A DNA stretch of 64,000 nt from GCA-2683825 sp965662355 (GCA_965662355.1 CBFIHP010000006.1:62001-126000), one strand, 5' to 3'. Counted from the first letter of the stretch, positions 54,498 through 63,969 are shown. Numbers and translations: made by a program. Notes: generated from the sequence alone by a model not told the origin.

Positions 54498-57191
54498 ATG
54501 GGTATCGATCTCACGAGCTACGGATTCTCCTGGCTGGCGGATGCCACGGTGCGCGCGAGCGTGCCGTTTGCGCTTGCCTTGGTTGTTGCCTGGGGGCTCT
54601 CCCGCCGGGCGGCACGGGTGCGCCATGCGACCTTGGCCATGGCGGTCTTTGCGGCGCTTCTCTTTCCCGCGTTTTCGTGGCTCGAGCCGCGCTGGCACAT
54701 GTCGGTCCTGCCGACTCCTTTCACATCGCCCATTGAAACGGTGCAAGGAAACGCGAGAGAAGCGACGCCGTTTGCTGTCCAGGCCTCTGTAGCGCAGGTC
54801 ACACCCGTCTTTCCCGACGGGCACGTGACGCTCGATCCGCTCGTTGCGAAGGACCTTTCGCGCGAGGAGCCGAGTGAAGAGGGGCCCTTCGCTTCAACGG
54901 CGCGCTCTGGAGCATTCCCTCTCGGCCTCACGTGGCGCACGGGTCTCCTGGGTCTGTGGGCCGGTGGATTCCTCGTGGGGCTCGGTTACCTCGGCCTCGG
55001 GATCTACCGTTCACGTCAGGTGGCCAAACGCGCTTCGCGGAACGTCGATCTCGAGGCGGCGGCGATCGTCATGCGCCTGGCAAACGAGCTGCGTCTGTCG
55101 CGCGGGGTCGAGCTGATCGCGAGCCCCGAGGTGCAAACGCCGATGACCTTCGGCTGGCGGCGGCCGGTCGTGCTCTTGCCGGCGCAGTCGAGCGGTTGGT
55201 CGAGCGAACGCAAGGAGGTCGTGTTGGCACACGAGCTCGTTCACGTGCAACGTCGCGATTGGCTGGTGCAGGTGCTGGCCCAGATCGCGCGTGCTTTCTA
55301 CTGGTTTCATCCGCTCGCCTGGCTCGCTTACAAGCGCATGTCGATCGAGCGGGAACGATCCTGCGACGAAGGTGTGCTCTCCCTGGGCGCGACGCCCTCG
55401 GTCTATGCACGTCATCTCTTGGACATCGCGGTTGGAATGCAGGGCCGCCGCGAAAACGGGACCGTGCTGGCCATGGCCCATCGCACCCAATTGGAAGGAA
55501 GACTCATGTCGATACTCGAAAACGATCGCAACCGCACACGCGGGCATTTTTGGCTGGCCCCCGTCTGCCTCTTGATGGTGGGGACCAGCGGCGCTCTGGC
55601 GACGACCCGCACCTGGGCGGCCCCCGGGCAACAAGAAAAGCAAAAGCTCGAGGAGATCCAGCAGGAACCGAAGCGCGAACCGGTGGACGTGCCGCAAGCG
55701 AACACCAAGCCTGAGCCCCATCCGAATCACGGTGCCCACGGCCAGGCCGATCCTCACGCACACAGCGCGCAGGCCCATATCGAGCGTCAGACTCGTTTCC
55801 ACCACGCGGATCCCGGCGCCGACTACAGCTACTTCACGCTCCAGCGAGGCGCTGGCAAGTCGCCGATGAAGCTGAACGGGCACATGTGGGGCATCTGGGA
55901 CGAAGACGATCTCCTGAAGCAACCCATCTGGCGCAACGACGAGCGTGTGCGCCGGATCTTCGAAGAAGCGCGACCCCTCCTCGAAGAGCTACGTCCCTAC
56001 GAAGAGCAACTGGAGTCCATCCATCAAGAGATGCGCCCGCTGCATGAACAAATGGAGGTCATCCACCAAGGCATGCGCTCTCTTCACGAGCACCAGGAGG
56101 CCATCCATCAGGAGATGAAGCCGTTCCATCAGCGCCAGGATGCCCTTCACAAGGAAATGGGCCCGTTCCATCAAGAGGTCGACAAGCTGCGGGGGAAGAT
56201 GGAGGTGTACTTGAAAGGCCAGCACGAGCACCACGAACGCCTGGAGCCCTTGCATCGTCGCCAAGAGCAATTACATCGTGAGATGGAAGCGTTGCATCAC
56301 CAACATGAAAGGCTGCAACGCGAAATCGTTCCCGGGCGCCGTGCGCTCGAGAAAATACATCATCAGCTACGCAAGCTGAAAGAGGAGCTGGCGACGTTGA
56401 CGCCAGAGAACAGTCGCTACGGCAAGCTCGAGAGCGAAATCGATGTCGCCGAGAAAGACCTGGCTATCCAGCAGGCGGACATCGAGAAGATCAAGCAGCA
56501 CGTGTCTCGTGTTCACGATCGTTTGTCGCCTTTCCACGACAAGCTGTCCGAGATCCACAAGCAGATGAAGCCGGCCCAGGAGATCATCGAGAAGCTGCAC
56601 CACAAGCTGCAGCCCTTCAACAATGAGATGACCCAGTTCCATGAGCGCATGGAGCCGATCCAGGAGCACCTCGAGCACTTGCAGCTGGAAATGGAGCCCT
56701 TCCGTCAGCGTCTGGAAGAGTTCCACGTCGCCCTCGAGCCGCACCACGAGAAGCTCCAGGCGGTCCACGAGCAGATGGAGCCCTACCACGCCCGAATGGA
56801 ACCTCTCCATGATGCGATGAAGCCCATCCATGCCCAGCTCGAACCGATCTGGGAGCGCATGAACGAGGTCCTGCGCAAAGAGGTGAAGGCGATTTGGGGC
56901 GAGCACGTCACGCAGGCCGTTGGATTCAACGACCCTGCCGTGAGAGAGCTCCTACTCGATTCACGGAACGAGCTCTTCGGATCGGTGAGCTGGGGCTGGG
57001 CCCTCAGGCGCGATCCCCAGCAGATTCGACTCCATGCAGGTTGGCAGAGTGAGGACAAGGAGCTCGACCGAGCCTTGAAAACGCTCTTCAGCAGCCGCGG
57101 ATGGGTCCTTTCGGAGATGGACACCGAGGCCCTCGACAGCGTTCGGCTTCTCTTTGCCGACACGTTGTCTCGCATCCATTATCGACTATAG
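54498..57191 (+). CDS. BlaR1-like M56 metalloprotease with long His-rich heptad-repeat domain
   Basis: ATG 54498 (AAGGAGG upstream) opens an 897-residue protein. Residues 1-370 are an M56 membrane protease: several membrane helices, zinc motif HELVH (245-249) in VVLAHELVHVQRRDW, FYWFHPLAWLA and ERERSCDE. A last helix near 351-370 leads outside. Instead of the penicillin-binding sensor of BlaR1 there is a His-rich linker (HPNHGAHG, PHAHSAQAH), then seven-residue units such as HQEMRPL, HEQMEVI, HQGMRSL, HEHQEAI (509-564, eight in a row) and again 715-791 (eleven, such as HERMEPI, HEQMEPY, HARMEPL). The last 90 residues are unrelated. The heptads predict a long coiled coil with His at a fixed position, so metal, heme or pH sensing is conceivable. 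The TTG at 54492 is an alternative start. Confidence 0.9.
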   Translation: MGIDLTSYGFSWLADATVRASVPFALALVVAWGLSRRAARVRHATLAMAVFAALLFPAFSWLEPRWHMSVLPTPFTSPIETVQGNAREATPFAVQASVAQVTPVFPDGHVTLDPLVAKDLSREEPSEEGPFASTARSGAFPLGLTWRTGLLGLWAGGFLVGLGYLGLGIYRSRQVAKRASRNVDLEAAAIVMRLANELRLSRGVELIASPEVQTPMTFGWRRPVVLLPAQSSGWSSERKEVVLAHELVHVQRRDWLVQVLAQIARAFYWFHPLAWLAYKRMSIERERSCDEGVLSLGATPSVYARHLLDIAVGMQGRRENGTVLAMAHRTQLEGRLMSILENDRNRTRGHFWLAPVCLLMVGTSGALATTRTWAAPGQQEKQKLEEIQQEPKREPVDVPQANTKPEPHPNHGAHGQADPHAHSAQAHIERQTRFHHADPGADYSYFTLQRGAGKSPMKLNGHMWGIWDEDDLLKQPIWRNDERVRRIFEEARPLLEELRPYEEQLESIHQEMRPLHEQMEVIHQGMRSLHEHQEAIHQEMKPFHQRQDALHKEMGPFHQEVDKLRGKMEVYLKGQHEHHERLEPLHRRQEQLHREMEALHHQHERLQREIVPGRRALEKIHHQLRKLKEELATLTPENSRYGKLESEIDVAEKDLAIQQADIEKIKQHVSRVHDRLSPFHDKLSEIHKQMKPAQEIIEKLHHKLQPFNNEMTQFHERMEPIQEHLEHLQLEMEPFRQRLEEFHVALEPHHEKLQAVHEQMEPYHARMEPLHDAMKPIHAQLEPIWERMNEVLRKEVKAIWGEHVTQAVGFNDPAVRELLLDSRNELFGSVSWGWALRRDPQQIRLHAGWQSEDKELDRALKTLFSSRGWVLSEMDTEALDSVRLLFADTLSRIHYRL

Positions 57192-57211
57192 AACTCCCAG
57201 AACAGGGGTAT

Positions 57212-57246
57212 GCGGGCGTCCAACCTCAGGGAAGGACGCCCGCTTT
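57212..57246 (+). terminator. Intrinsic terminator of the BlaI-M56 operon
   Basis: GCGGGCGTCC pairs perfectly with GGACGCCCGC over a 12-base loop, 20 bases after the stop, followed by TTTCGT. A strong stem with a short T-run. Confidence 0.75.
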
Positions 57247-57288
57247 CGTATCTGCCCGCCCTCGTATGCGGTGGTATCGTCACGCCCA

Positions 57289-58260
57289 ATGCGCGAGGAA
57301 ATCGCACGTGAGCAGCCGTGGGGCCGCGAGATCGAGGAGCGCCGGGACTGGCGCTCTGGGATCGACGCAGGCGAACTTCTGGAGCTCGAGGAGGCCCTGG
57401 ATGGGGACGCGAAAGCCCCTCTTCCGCGCTTGTCCGCGCGTCTGGGACGAATGTCCGAGCTCCTCGAGCACGGTCCGGGGGTGTGCCTTCTCCGTGGGTT
57501 GCCGGTCGGGTCGTGGGGGAGTTCCCGGGCGGAGACGGCGCTCGCGTTGCTGGGAGAACGGCTGGGCACACCGGTCTCACAGAGCGCCACGGGCGAGCGG
57601 ATCTTTCACGTGCGTGACGAGGGCTTTGCTCCCAGCGATGAGCGCTTTCGGGGGCCGAGCTCGAACAAGCGCCTGCGTTTTCACACCGATCGTTGTGACG
57701 TGATCGGGTTCCTGTGTCTACGGGCGGCTCGGGAGGGTGGGGAGAACCACGTGATCAGCTCGCCGCGAGTCCACGAGGAGCTGGAACGGAGACGGCCAGA
57801 GCTCCTGAAAGCGCTGTACGGGGAGTTCCCGTATCTGCGGCACACGGTGGATCAGGGCAACGAGCTTCCGTATGTCTTGTTGCCGGTCTTCTCGTTCGCG
57901 AGGGGAAGATTCGCGGGCCATCTGTTGCGCGTCTTGATCGATCGGGCGGACAGTTCGGATGTGGCTCCGGGGTTGGAGGCGGCACAACGAGAGGCATTGG
58001 ATGCGCTCGATGAGGTGGGTGAGGAGCGGGGGTTGCAGTTGCGTGTCCGGCTGGAAGAGGGGGATCTGTTGCTACTGAACAACTGGACGACGTTTCATCG
58101 ACGGACGGAGTTCGTGGACGGGGAGGGGGCGCAGGGGCGCAGGCACTTGTTGCGGATCTGGTTGTCGATGCCGAACAGTCGACCCTTGGTGGAGGCATTT
58201 CGGCCCCACTTTGGGGCGGTCGAGGCTGGGGCCTTGCGGGGGGGAATGCGGCGGGTCTGA
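57289..58260 (+). CDS. TauD/TfdA-type Fe(II)/2-oxoglutarate dioxygenase
   Basis: ATG 57289 opens a 323-residue dioxygenase. The iron ligands are the HxD in RFHTDRCDV and the distal His in NNWTTFHRRTEF; an Arg near the end (RRHLLRIWLSMP) should bind 2-oxoglutarate. Early FHVRDEGFAP and SPRVHEELERRRPEL fit the TauD-like fold. Substrate unknown. It lies after the BlaI-M56 terminator and is probably independently expressed. A convergent lipoprotein gene follows with a shared hairpin between them. The frame is open 45 codons upstream, but no ribosome site fits there. Confidence 0.9.
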   Translation: MREEIAREQPWGREIEERRDWRSGIDAGELLELEEALDGDAKAPLPRLSARLGRMSELLEHGPGVCLLRGLPVGSWGSSRAETALALLGERLGTPVSQSATGERIFHVRDEGFAPSDERFRGPSSNKRLRFHTDRCDVIGFLCLRAAREGGENHVISSPRVHEELERRRPELLKALYGEFPYLRHTVDQGNELPYVLLPVFSFARGRFAGHLLRVLIDRADSSDVAPGLEAAQREALDALDEVGEERGLQLRVRLEEGDLLLLNNWTTFHRRTEFVDGEGAQGRRHLLRIWLSMPNSRPLVEAFRPHFGAVEAGALRGGMRRV

Positions 58261-58287
58261 GGGGACTCGAGTTTAGGGCAAAATGGA

Positions 58288-58313
58288 GAGGGGCGCCGAT
58301 CACGACGCCCCTC
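58288..58313. terminator. Bidirectional terminator between convergent genes
   Basis: GAGGGGCG pairs with CGCCCCTC over ten bases, between the dioxygenase stop (58260) and the lipoprotein stop (58338). On the minus strand TCCATTTTG follows, so it may serve the lipoprotein gene better. Confidence 0.65.
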
Positions 58314-58337
58314 CCTGCTGGACGCTCCCGTGAGCGA

Positions 58338-60686
58338 CTACGTGCCCGAGCCCACTACCTCGCCGTCGATGACGCGCGGAGCATCGGTGACAACCGGCTT
58401 CTCACCGATGTCGGGCGTCGAGAACCCGGTACCATCCGGCAGTGTGAGGTTCACGGCAGGAGTGAGGTCCAGGGTCCCCGCATAGGACATGTCCTCCTGG
58501 AGTGTCTGCTCGATCTCGCGCGCTTTGATGACGTACTCGTTGCCCGTCGGACCACAGAGTGTGCCGTCCTTCAGGTTGACCACGGGGAACCAGCGGTCGG
58601 CGGTGCCGTCGGCGTCGATGTCATCGGCTTCGGTCGGCAAACCCCAGAGGTCGCCGTTGCCACCGTACTCGAGCCGGAAGGTGCGGCCGTCGTGGGTGTT
58701 GTCGTCGTTGCGATCGTCGGCGGTCGCGTGGACGTAGTTGAAAGAGATCGGGCGATCGAAGCTGACCGGCTGTTGCTCTGCGTCATAGAGCACCGTGTAG
58801 TGGTTCCAGTCGTTGTGACCTGTCTCCCAGACGTAGATCACCGGCTCGCTCCAGAGTTCCCACACCGAAGTGACGCTGCCCGTGGTCAGCACCATCGGTC
58901 CCGACTGCATGCCCCAGGTGTTGGGGCCCGTGGTCGGAGCTTGGCCGGCGGCGACGACGACCGGTTGGATATTCGTGCCCGTGGCACCGATGTCGTGGTA
59001 GAGCGTCAAGTCGTCGAGTCCGCCGCCCGCGACGTTGCGGAAGACGTACTCGTAGGCGTTGGCGAGGTTCGTCTCATCGGGGTGGTAGATGTCCCCGGTT
59101 TCGATGTCGTTGGCGGTGAGCCCCGAGCGCAGGCATTGCGTGAATCCGAGGAGCCGGATCTCGGCCGACGTGTTGAACAGGTCGTCGGACGGTTCGACCA
59201 CCGAGCGCTCGAAGAAGGTGATGGCATTATCACCGTGGACGAAAGAGACCGGCCCCCCGAGGCTGCCGGACCACATGCCCAGCTGGCCCAGGGCCAGTGT
59301 GTCGATGTTCACGGGCGTGATCGGAGTGACCGTGTTCGTGCTGTAGTCGATCAGCGCGGTCTTCTGGAAGTTGCCGCCGATGCTGTCATATTCGACAACG
59401 AAGATCTCCTCCTGCTGGGTCATGTCGTCGTAGGTCCACCACTCGAAGGTTTCACCGCTCAGAGCCGTCAGGAGCAGCTGTTGGTTCGCGTAGCGCACCA
59501 GCTTGCCGGGCGCCTGGCTGACGGTGTATTCCTCCGGAGCGCTCTCATCGCCGTAGCTGTCCCGGAAGACCGTATCGCCGTCGCCGGCATCCGTAACATC
59601 ATCGGGCACCCAGATGCCGTGGTAACCCGCCCAGCCATAGGCGCCGCTGGCGGTGCTGAAGCCGAAGCCTGAGTTCAGCTCGACACGGTCGCCGGTGTCC
59701 ACTCCTGTGTTGTGATAGAGGTCATAGCGCCAGACGTTTTCGTTGAACGAGTTGCGCGAGTAGGCCTGCGGGTTCGAGACACCGCTGGTGGAGCGAAGGA
59801 AGTGCGTGCTGTCGAAGGCGACAGTGAACTCCTGCAAGTCCTGTTGGGCCGATGAGCCGTTCCAGTAGTTCGTGTCGACCAGGATGTGGGCGATGCCACT
59901 GGTCTTGTCTGCTGCCATCTCGACGGTGACGGCGCTGCGCGCGGCGACCGGGTTCGATCCGCTGATCGGCGAGGCGAAGTCGCCGTACTCCTCGAACAGC
60001 TCGAAGGCGGCGGCATACGTCGTGGGTGTGACCGTGCGCAAGGATCCGAAGAAGAACGGATTATTGATCTGCGTATAGTCCGGAGCTCCAGCGAAGTTCA
60101 TGCTGAAACCGCCGAAGGGGTTGTTGTCGTCGGCGCCTGCGGTCATCACGACATCGACATAGATCGTGCGCGGTCCGAGACTGTCCTCCTCGGGAACCCA
60201 CACACTGACGAGGTGCGGCGAGTCCTTCGAGGCGCGAGTGCTGTCGACGACCCAGATCTCGAATTCTTCGGCGCCGCCCGAGGATTGTCCCGCGGCGGAT
60301 GCCCCGGCGCTCGAGTCGGATCCCTGGTCGCAGGCGTCGACCGAGATCTGCGCATTGTAGGGGCCCTCGTTCACGACGAGGTGTGCGCCCGTGTTGCGCA
60401 TGGCACACAGGATCTCGTTCACGAGCGAGAGCGGTTCGACCGCGGGGTCGTAGACGTGGATGCTCTGTCCGTCCGTGAAATATTCCGCGTCAGCGGGGAA
60501 ACCCCCCACTCCGCCGGTCCCCGGCGCCACCATGCTTGACGATGGCGCACCACCGACCGGCTCGATGACCGACATGTTCGCGGGCGGTGCGATGCCCGGA
60601 ATGACGGAGTCCGAACTGCCTCCCCCGCATGCTGTTAGAAAAAATCCCGTACCGATAGCTAAGACTAGACAAGTCGTGCGAATCAA
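58338..60686 (-). CDS. Large predicted lipoprotein, function unknown
   Basis: TTG 60686 is the preferred start because AGGGGAG lies at good spacing and the signal follows (LVLAIGTGFFLTACGGG, a textbook lipobox with the Cys near residue 20). The product is then 782 residues. An ATG at 60740 would add 18. The mature protein is rich in Asp, Gly, Thr and Tyr, with a Ser/Gly-rich low-complexity stretch (about 115-145) and many beta-like segments (SVWVPEEDSLGPRTIYVDVV, YDDMTQQEEIFVVEYDS). No cytochrome CxxCH motif and no enzyme motif were found. It may be a surface or adhesion lipoprotein. The region before it is AT-richer than its neighbours. Confidence 0.75.
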   Translation of the reverse strand: MIRTTCLVLAIGTGFFLTACGGGSSDSVIPGIAPPANMSVIEPVGGAPSSSMVAPGTGGVGGFPADAEYFTDGQSIHVYDPAVEPLSLVNEILCAMRNTGAHLVVNEGPYNAQISVDACDQGSDSSAGASAAGQSSGGAEEFEIWVVDSTRASKDSPHLVSVWVPEEDSLGPRTIYVDVVMTAGADDNNPFGGFSMNFAGAPDYTQINNPFFFGSLRTVTPTTYAAAFELFEEYGDFASPISGSNPVAARSAVTVEMAADKTSGIAHILVDTNYWNGSSAQQDLQEFTVAFDSTHFLRSTSGVSNPQAYSRNSFNENVWRYDLYHNTGVDTGDRVELNSGFGFSTASGAYGWAGYHGIWVPDDVTDAGDGDTVFRDSYGDESAPEEYTVSQAPGKLVRYANQQLLLTALSGETFEWWTYDDMTQQEEIFVVEYDSIGGNFQKTALIDYSTNTVTPITPVNIDTLALGQLGMWSGSLGGPVSFVHGDNAITFFERSVVEPSDDLFNTSAEIRLLGFTQCLRSGLTANDIETGDIYHPDETNLANAYEYVFRNVAGGGLDDLTLYHDIGATGTNIQPVVVAAGQAPTTGPNTWGMQSGPMVLTTGSVTSVWELWSEPVIYVWETGHNDWNHYTVLYDAEQQPVSFDRPISFNYVHATADDRNDDNTHDGRTFRLEYGGNGDLWGLPTEADDIDADGTADRWFPVVNLKDGTLCGPTGNEYVIKAREIEQTLQEDMSYAGTLDLTPAVNLTLPDGTGFSTPDIGEKPVVTDAPRVIDGEVVGSGT

Positions 60687-60913
60687 AAATGCTCCCCTGG
60701 TTACTCCTGGCAGTTCGAGTCCTCCCGAGACCCCGAACATATCCCCTCCGGCAGCAAGCCCCACGCTTGCTTACCGTAGGTTCAGTTTCGGTATTGGCCC
60801 CGGTCTTTCTTGAGGCTTACCATTGTCTTATCGGAATGATGCCTATGGAAAGTCCTTCTCCGGGGTATCGAGCCGACCTGTGAACGAAATTCCAAGTCGA
60901 TCCCAACAAGACC

Positions 60914-62050
60914 GTGTACAGACCCACTGGATTCGAGCGCTTTTCCGGCAGCCTGCTTCTAGGTGCCCTCGCCGTGTCGACCCTGATAGGTGTGAGTGGC
61001 TGCCGCAGCTCTGAACCTTCCAAGCGCGAGACGATCCACGATCGCGCCTTCGTTGCCCAACCCTGGACCGACGATATCCCCGATGCGCCACGCTTGGATG
61101 GGGACATGGGCGGCCGTGAGGTCCTCGTGCGCGACACCAAGCTCTTCGTCATCGAGGAGGGCGAGGGTGTACCTCTGGTGCTCTTGAACGGAGGACCGGG
61201 CAACAGTCTGCACTCCTTCTTACCGCACTTCTCCAGGGCCGCGGATTTTGCACGCGTGGTCTATTACGACCCGCGCGGCGTCGGTCGCTCGGAATGGAAT
61301 CCCGCGGAGGGCTACTCGTGTGCCCAGGCGATCGCGGACCTCGAGGCCCTTCGCGATGCGCTCGACATCGAGCGTTGGGTGGTGCTGGGCTGGTCGTGGG
61401 GCGGGCACCTCGCCCGGCTCTATGCGTTGTGTCACCCCGAACGCGTCCAGGGCTTGGTCCTGTTGAGTGCCACCGCGGAATTCGAAGTGCAACAGCGCGT
61501 TTCGGCCCCGGAACTGCAGTCCGTGGACGAGGCCAAACGCATCCGCGCCTGCTACACCTATGACGGACGGCGCGTTCTGCCGGTCTTCGCGAACGGCGTT
61601 CCGGCCGAGCACGTGCAACGCATGGTCTACAACGCCTACCGCAACGGTGGTTGGAAGCACCAGCACTACTATCGCCCTACGGACGAGCGGATCGCCCAGA
61701 TCGTGCGCTACGAGTGGATTCACGATCAGGGCTACAACTTTGGCCTGCGCAAGAGCGGAGATATCCGCTTGAAAGGCGCTTTCGTCGGCACTCCGTTCCC
61801 CACGCTAATCGTCGATGGGCGCTGGGACATGACGTTTCCCCTCGACAAGGGCAAGCTGCTCGCCGAGGAAACCGAAGGTGGGCATGCGTTTCTGTTCGAG
61901 GACTCCTCGCACCACGTCTTCTCGGAAGAACCCGGTCGTTTCTTTGGGTTGCTGGAGGCCTTCATGAGCAAGTTACCCGAGCCCGAAGCGGCCAAGGTGG
62001 AGGCCTTCCGCCAGCACGCACTGCCTTATGTGAAGCAGATCCAGCCTTGA
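60914..62050 (+). CDS. Prolyl-aminopeptidase-like (S33) lipoprotein
   Basis: A 378-residue alpha/beta hydrolase starting at GTG 60914. A lipobox signal, LAVSTLIGVSGC, precedes the domain. Motifs of S33 proline iminopeptidases are present: LNGGPGNSLHSF (oxyanion), YYDPRGVGRSEW, LGWSWGGHLARLY (Ser), VDGRWDMTFPLD (Asp) and SSHHVFSEEPGRF (His). Most such enzymes are cytoplasmic; a lipid-anchored form would act outside, releasing N-terminal proline or similar residues from peptides. Such a place would fit downstream of the exported tricorn-like protease. It converges on the CHAT-like gene with a 20-base gap. Confidence 0.88.
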   Translation: MYRPTGFERFSGSLLLGALAVSTLIGVSGCRSSEPSKRETIHDRAFVAQPWTDDIPDAPRLDGDMGGREVLVRDTKLFVIEEGEGVPLVLLNGGPGNSLHSFLPHFSRAADFARVVYYDPRGVGRSEWNPAEGYSCAQAIADLEALRDALDIERWVVLGWSWGGHLARLYALCHPERVQGLVLLSATAEFEVQQRVSAPELQSVDEAKRIRACYTYDGRRVLPVFANGVPAEHVQRMVYNAYRNGGWKHQHYYRPTDERIAQIVRYEWIHDQGYNFGLRKSGDIRLKGAFVGTPFPTLIVDGRWDMTFPLDKGKLLAEETEGGHAFLFEDSSHHVFSEEPGRFFGLLEAFMSKLPEPEAAKVEAFRQHALPYVKQIQP

Positions 62051-62070
62051 GTCTCGGGCAGATCCAGGCT

Positions 62071-63969
62071 TCAGGGCAGGCGGATACCGCCCAGGCCGAA
62101 GCAGTGGACGAGTCCTCTTAGCAGCGAGTCGCCCTCGCTGCGCACCGAGCGGCGCGCGCGACGCATGGCCTCGGCAGGGGGGAGCTCGTCCGCGAAGAGG
62201 GCTTCGTGGAACGCGCTGGTCATGTGCCGCGCAACCTCGAAGGTCAGTGTGCGTGGCGGAAGAAGGGCCACATCCGCGCCCGCGCCGAGGAAGGCTCGGC
62301 CCAGGGCGCTGGCTCCTTCGCCCTCCCAGTCTCCGTGGGCATCCGTTGCGCCAGCGACGGAGACCCGCACGAGTGGTGGCCACGGGAACTCCCCGATCTC
62401 GCGCGTTCCGAGGAGACCCGCGTCCCACGTTCTCTCGGCGATCAGCAAGCAGGGCCGCCCGTCCGGAGATGCGTTTGCTGCCTGCAGAACCAGGTGCAGC
62501 GTGCGAGCGTTCCGGACACAAAGCCAAAGGGCGCGCCGGTTTCCGGCGGTACCCTCGAGGACCTCCACTTGACCGTGACGCAATCCGCTCTTCAGTGCAT
62601 CGCGATCGCCTCGGTCGTGGGGAATGGCCACGAGTTCCGGCCACTGCGCACTGCGTGCTTTGCTGAGCGGCGGAGCCAGCAAGAGCCCAAGTTCGCGAGC
62701 CCATTCCACGGGCTTGTCGGCGGCGTCGCGTCGGCGACGCTCGATAATAGGGGCGAGGGGCAGCGCGTGCAGATAGCTGACGGCACAGAGCTCCTCGATG
62801 CGTTTGCCGCTCGGCAAGGGGAGCAACTCGAAGGGCACATAGCCCAGGAGGTCCAGCCCGATCACCGTCAGGTGGCGCACGCGTTGAAGTTGCGCCTCGA
62901 GCTCGCCTGGCAGGAGCATGGAAGCCAGATTTCTGCTGGCCTCTTGCAGTTGCGCTTCACGCTCCACGCCGGGCGCCGCGGTGGTTGCCCCGTGCAGACT
63001 CCGTCTCGCCATGGCGTACTCGCGTAGCAACGGCAGAGAGCTGTACGCAGTTTCCTTCATCGAGAGGAAGACGACCGAGATACGTTTCTGTCCCGGTAGA
63101 AAACACAGCACCCCGCCGTCTTCCGAGCACAACAGGGGCAACGCTTCCTCGAGCGTGCTCGGATCTTCGGGATAGTCCAGGCCCTGGGCCTGATAGATTC
63201 GGGCCAGGGCTCGTCGGCGACCTTCCACACCTGGCGTGACCAGGGTCTCGAGGTGTACCAGCGTGTTCAACGCCACGCGGCGCTTGGTGTGCCGTAGGAA
63301 CCCCAGACTTCCCGGATGTTCAGGCGTCGACTTCCAGTCCTCGACGAAGGCGTCGAAGTGCGTGCGCAGCTCTTCCAGTGTCGCGGCCAGGGCGGGCGCT
63401 TCGGGATTCTTGGCAAGGGATCGTTCCGCCGCGAGCCCCAGCTCGAACACCGTACCGACGCGCAAACTCGAGACCGTGGACTGGGGGAGAGGTTGCGGAT
63501 CCTCGAGGATGTCCGCTTCGAGAGCCTCTGCTTGCTCGCTTTCCACGACCGCGCGCCGGGTTTGCCCGCTTGCCTTGTCGAGGAGGCTACCCAGGGAATC
63601 GAGCATGCGGACCTCCCACAACAGGCGGCCTGTCAGCTCGATGCGCTCCATTTCATTCGGAGTCCAGAAGTTGACCTCTAGATTCTTCTCGACCAGGGGT
63701 GCCTCGTCCTGAGCGTCTGCATTCCAGATGCGAACCTGGAACAAGCCCTCGGCTGGGAGTTCGCCCAGCCAGCGAAACAGGTGTATGCCTTCGACGACAC
63801 CGAGCGGTTCCAGGAGCTCGAGCGCTATCGCGTCCCCGTCGCGCAGCGCAGGAGTCTCTTCCCATTCGTCCTGCTCCATGCGTTCGCGCACGAAAAGCAA
63901 GCAGACAGATGCCACGAGTGCACCGGCCAGGGCGGGGAAGAAGAAGCGTCTATTCCGAGCGTCAATCAC
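62071..63969 (-). CDS. Membrane-anchored CHAT-like protein lacking the catalytic pair
   Basis: A 632-residue protein with one N-terminal membrane helix (FFFPALAGALVASVCLLFV) and a mostly helical middle with weak TPR character. The last 300 residues follow the layout of CHAT (caspase-HetF-associated) domains: LTVIGLDLLGYVPFELLPLPSGKRI, TLHLVLQAANASPDG and RVSVAGATDA, then SALGRAFLGAGADVALLPPRT and PAEAMRRARRSVRSEGDSLL. In active CHAT proteases the second segment carries HG and the third an SAC motif; here LQA and VAG replace them, so this should be a non-catalytic pseudo-CHAT. The GTG start overlaps an apparent upstream stop (GTGA), so a preceding cotranscribed gene, perhaps its partner, continues outside the window. 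Confidence 0.8.
   Translation of the reverse strand: MIDARNRRFFFPALAGALVASVCLLFVRERMEQDEWEETPALRDGDAIALELLEPLGVVEGIHLFRWLGELPAEGLFQVRIWNADAQDEAPLVEKNLEVNFWTPNEMERIELTGRLLWEVRMLDSLGSLLDKASGQTRRAVVESEQAEALEADILEDPQPLPQSTVSSLRVGTVFELGLAAERSLAKNPEAPALAATLEELRTHFDAFVEDWKSTPEHPGSLGFLRHTKRRVALNTLVHLETLVTPGVEGRRRALARIYQAQGLDYPEDPSTLEEALPLLCSEDGGVLCFLPGQKRISVVFLSMKETAYSSLPLLREYAMARRSLHGATTAAPGVEREAQLQEASRNLASMLLPGELEAQLQRVRHLTVIGLDLLGYVPFELLPLPSGKRIEELCAVSYLHALPLAPIIERRRRDAADKPVEWARELGLLLAPPLSKARSAQWPELVAIPHDRGDRDALKSGLRHGQVEVLEGTAGNRRALWLCVRNARTLHLVLQAANASPDGRPCLLIAERTWDAGLLGTREIGEFPWPPLVRVSVAGATDAHGDWEGEGASALGRAFLGAGADVALLPPRTLTFEVARHMTSAFHEALFADELPPAEAMRRARRSVRSEGDSLLRGLVHCFGLGGIRLP

Noticed and set aside
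55500..56900. Possible CRISPR or tandem DNA repeat in the M56 gene
   Set aside because: The repetition is at the protein level with a 21-base period and no identical repeats or spacers; it is coding sequence.
54085..57191. Beta-lactam resistance locus
   Set aside because: The BlaI-like and M56 parts are present, but the penicillin-binding sensor domain and any beta-lactamase or mecA-like gene are missing.
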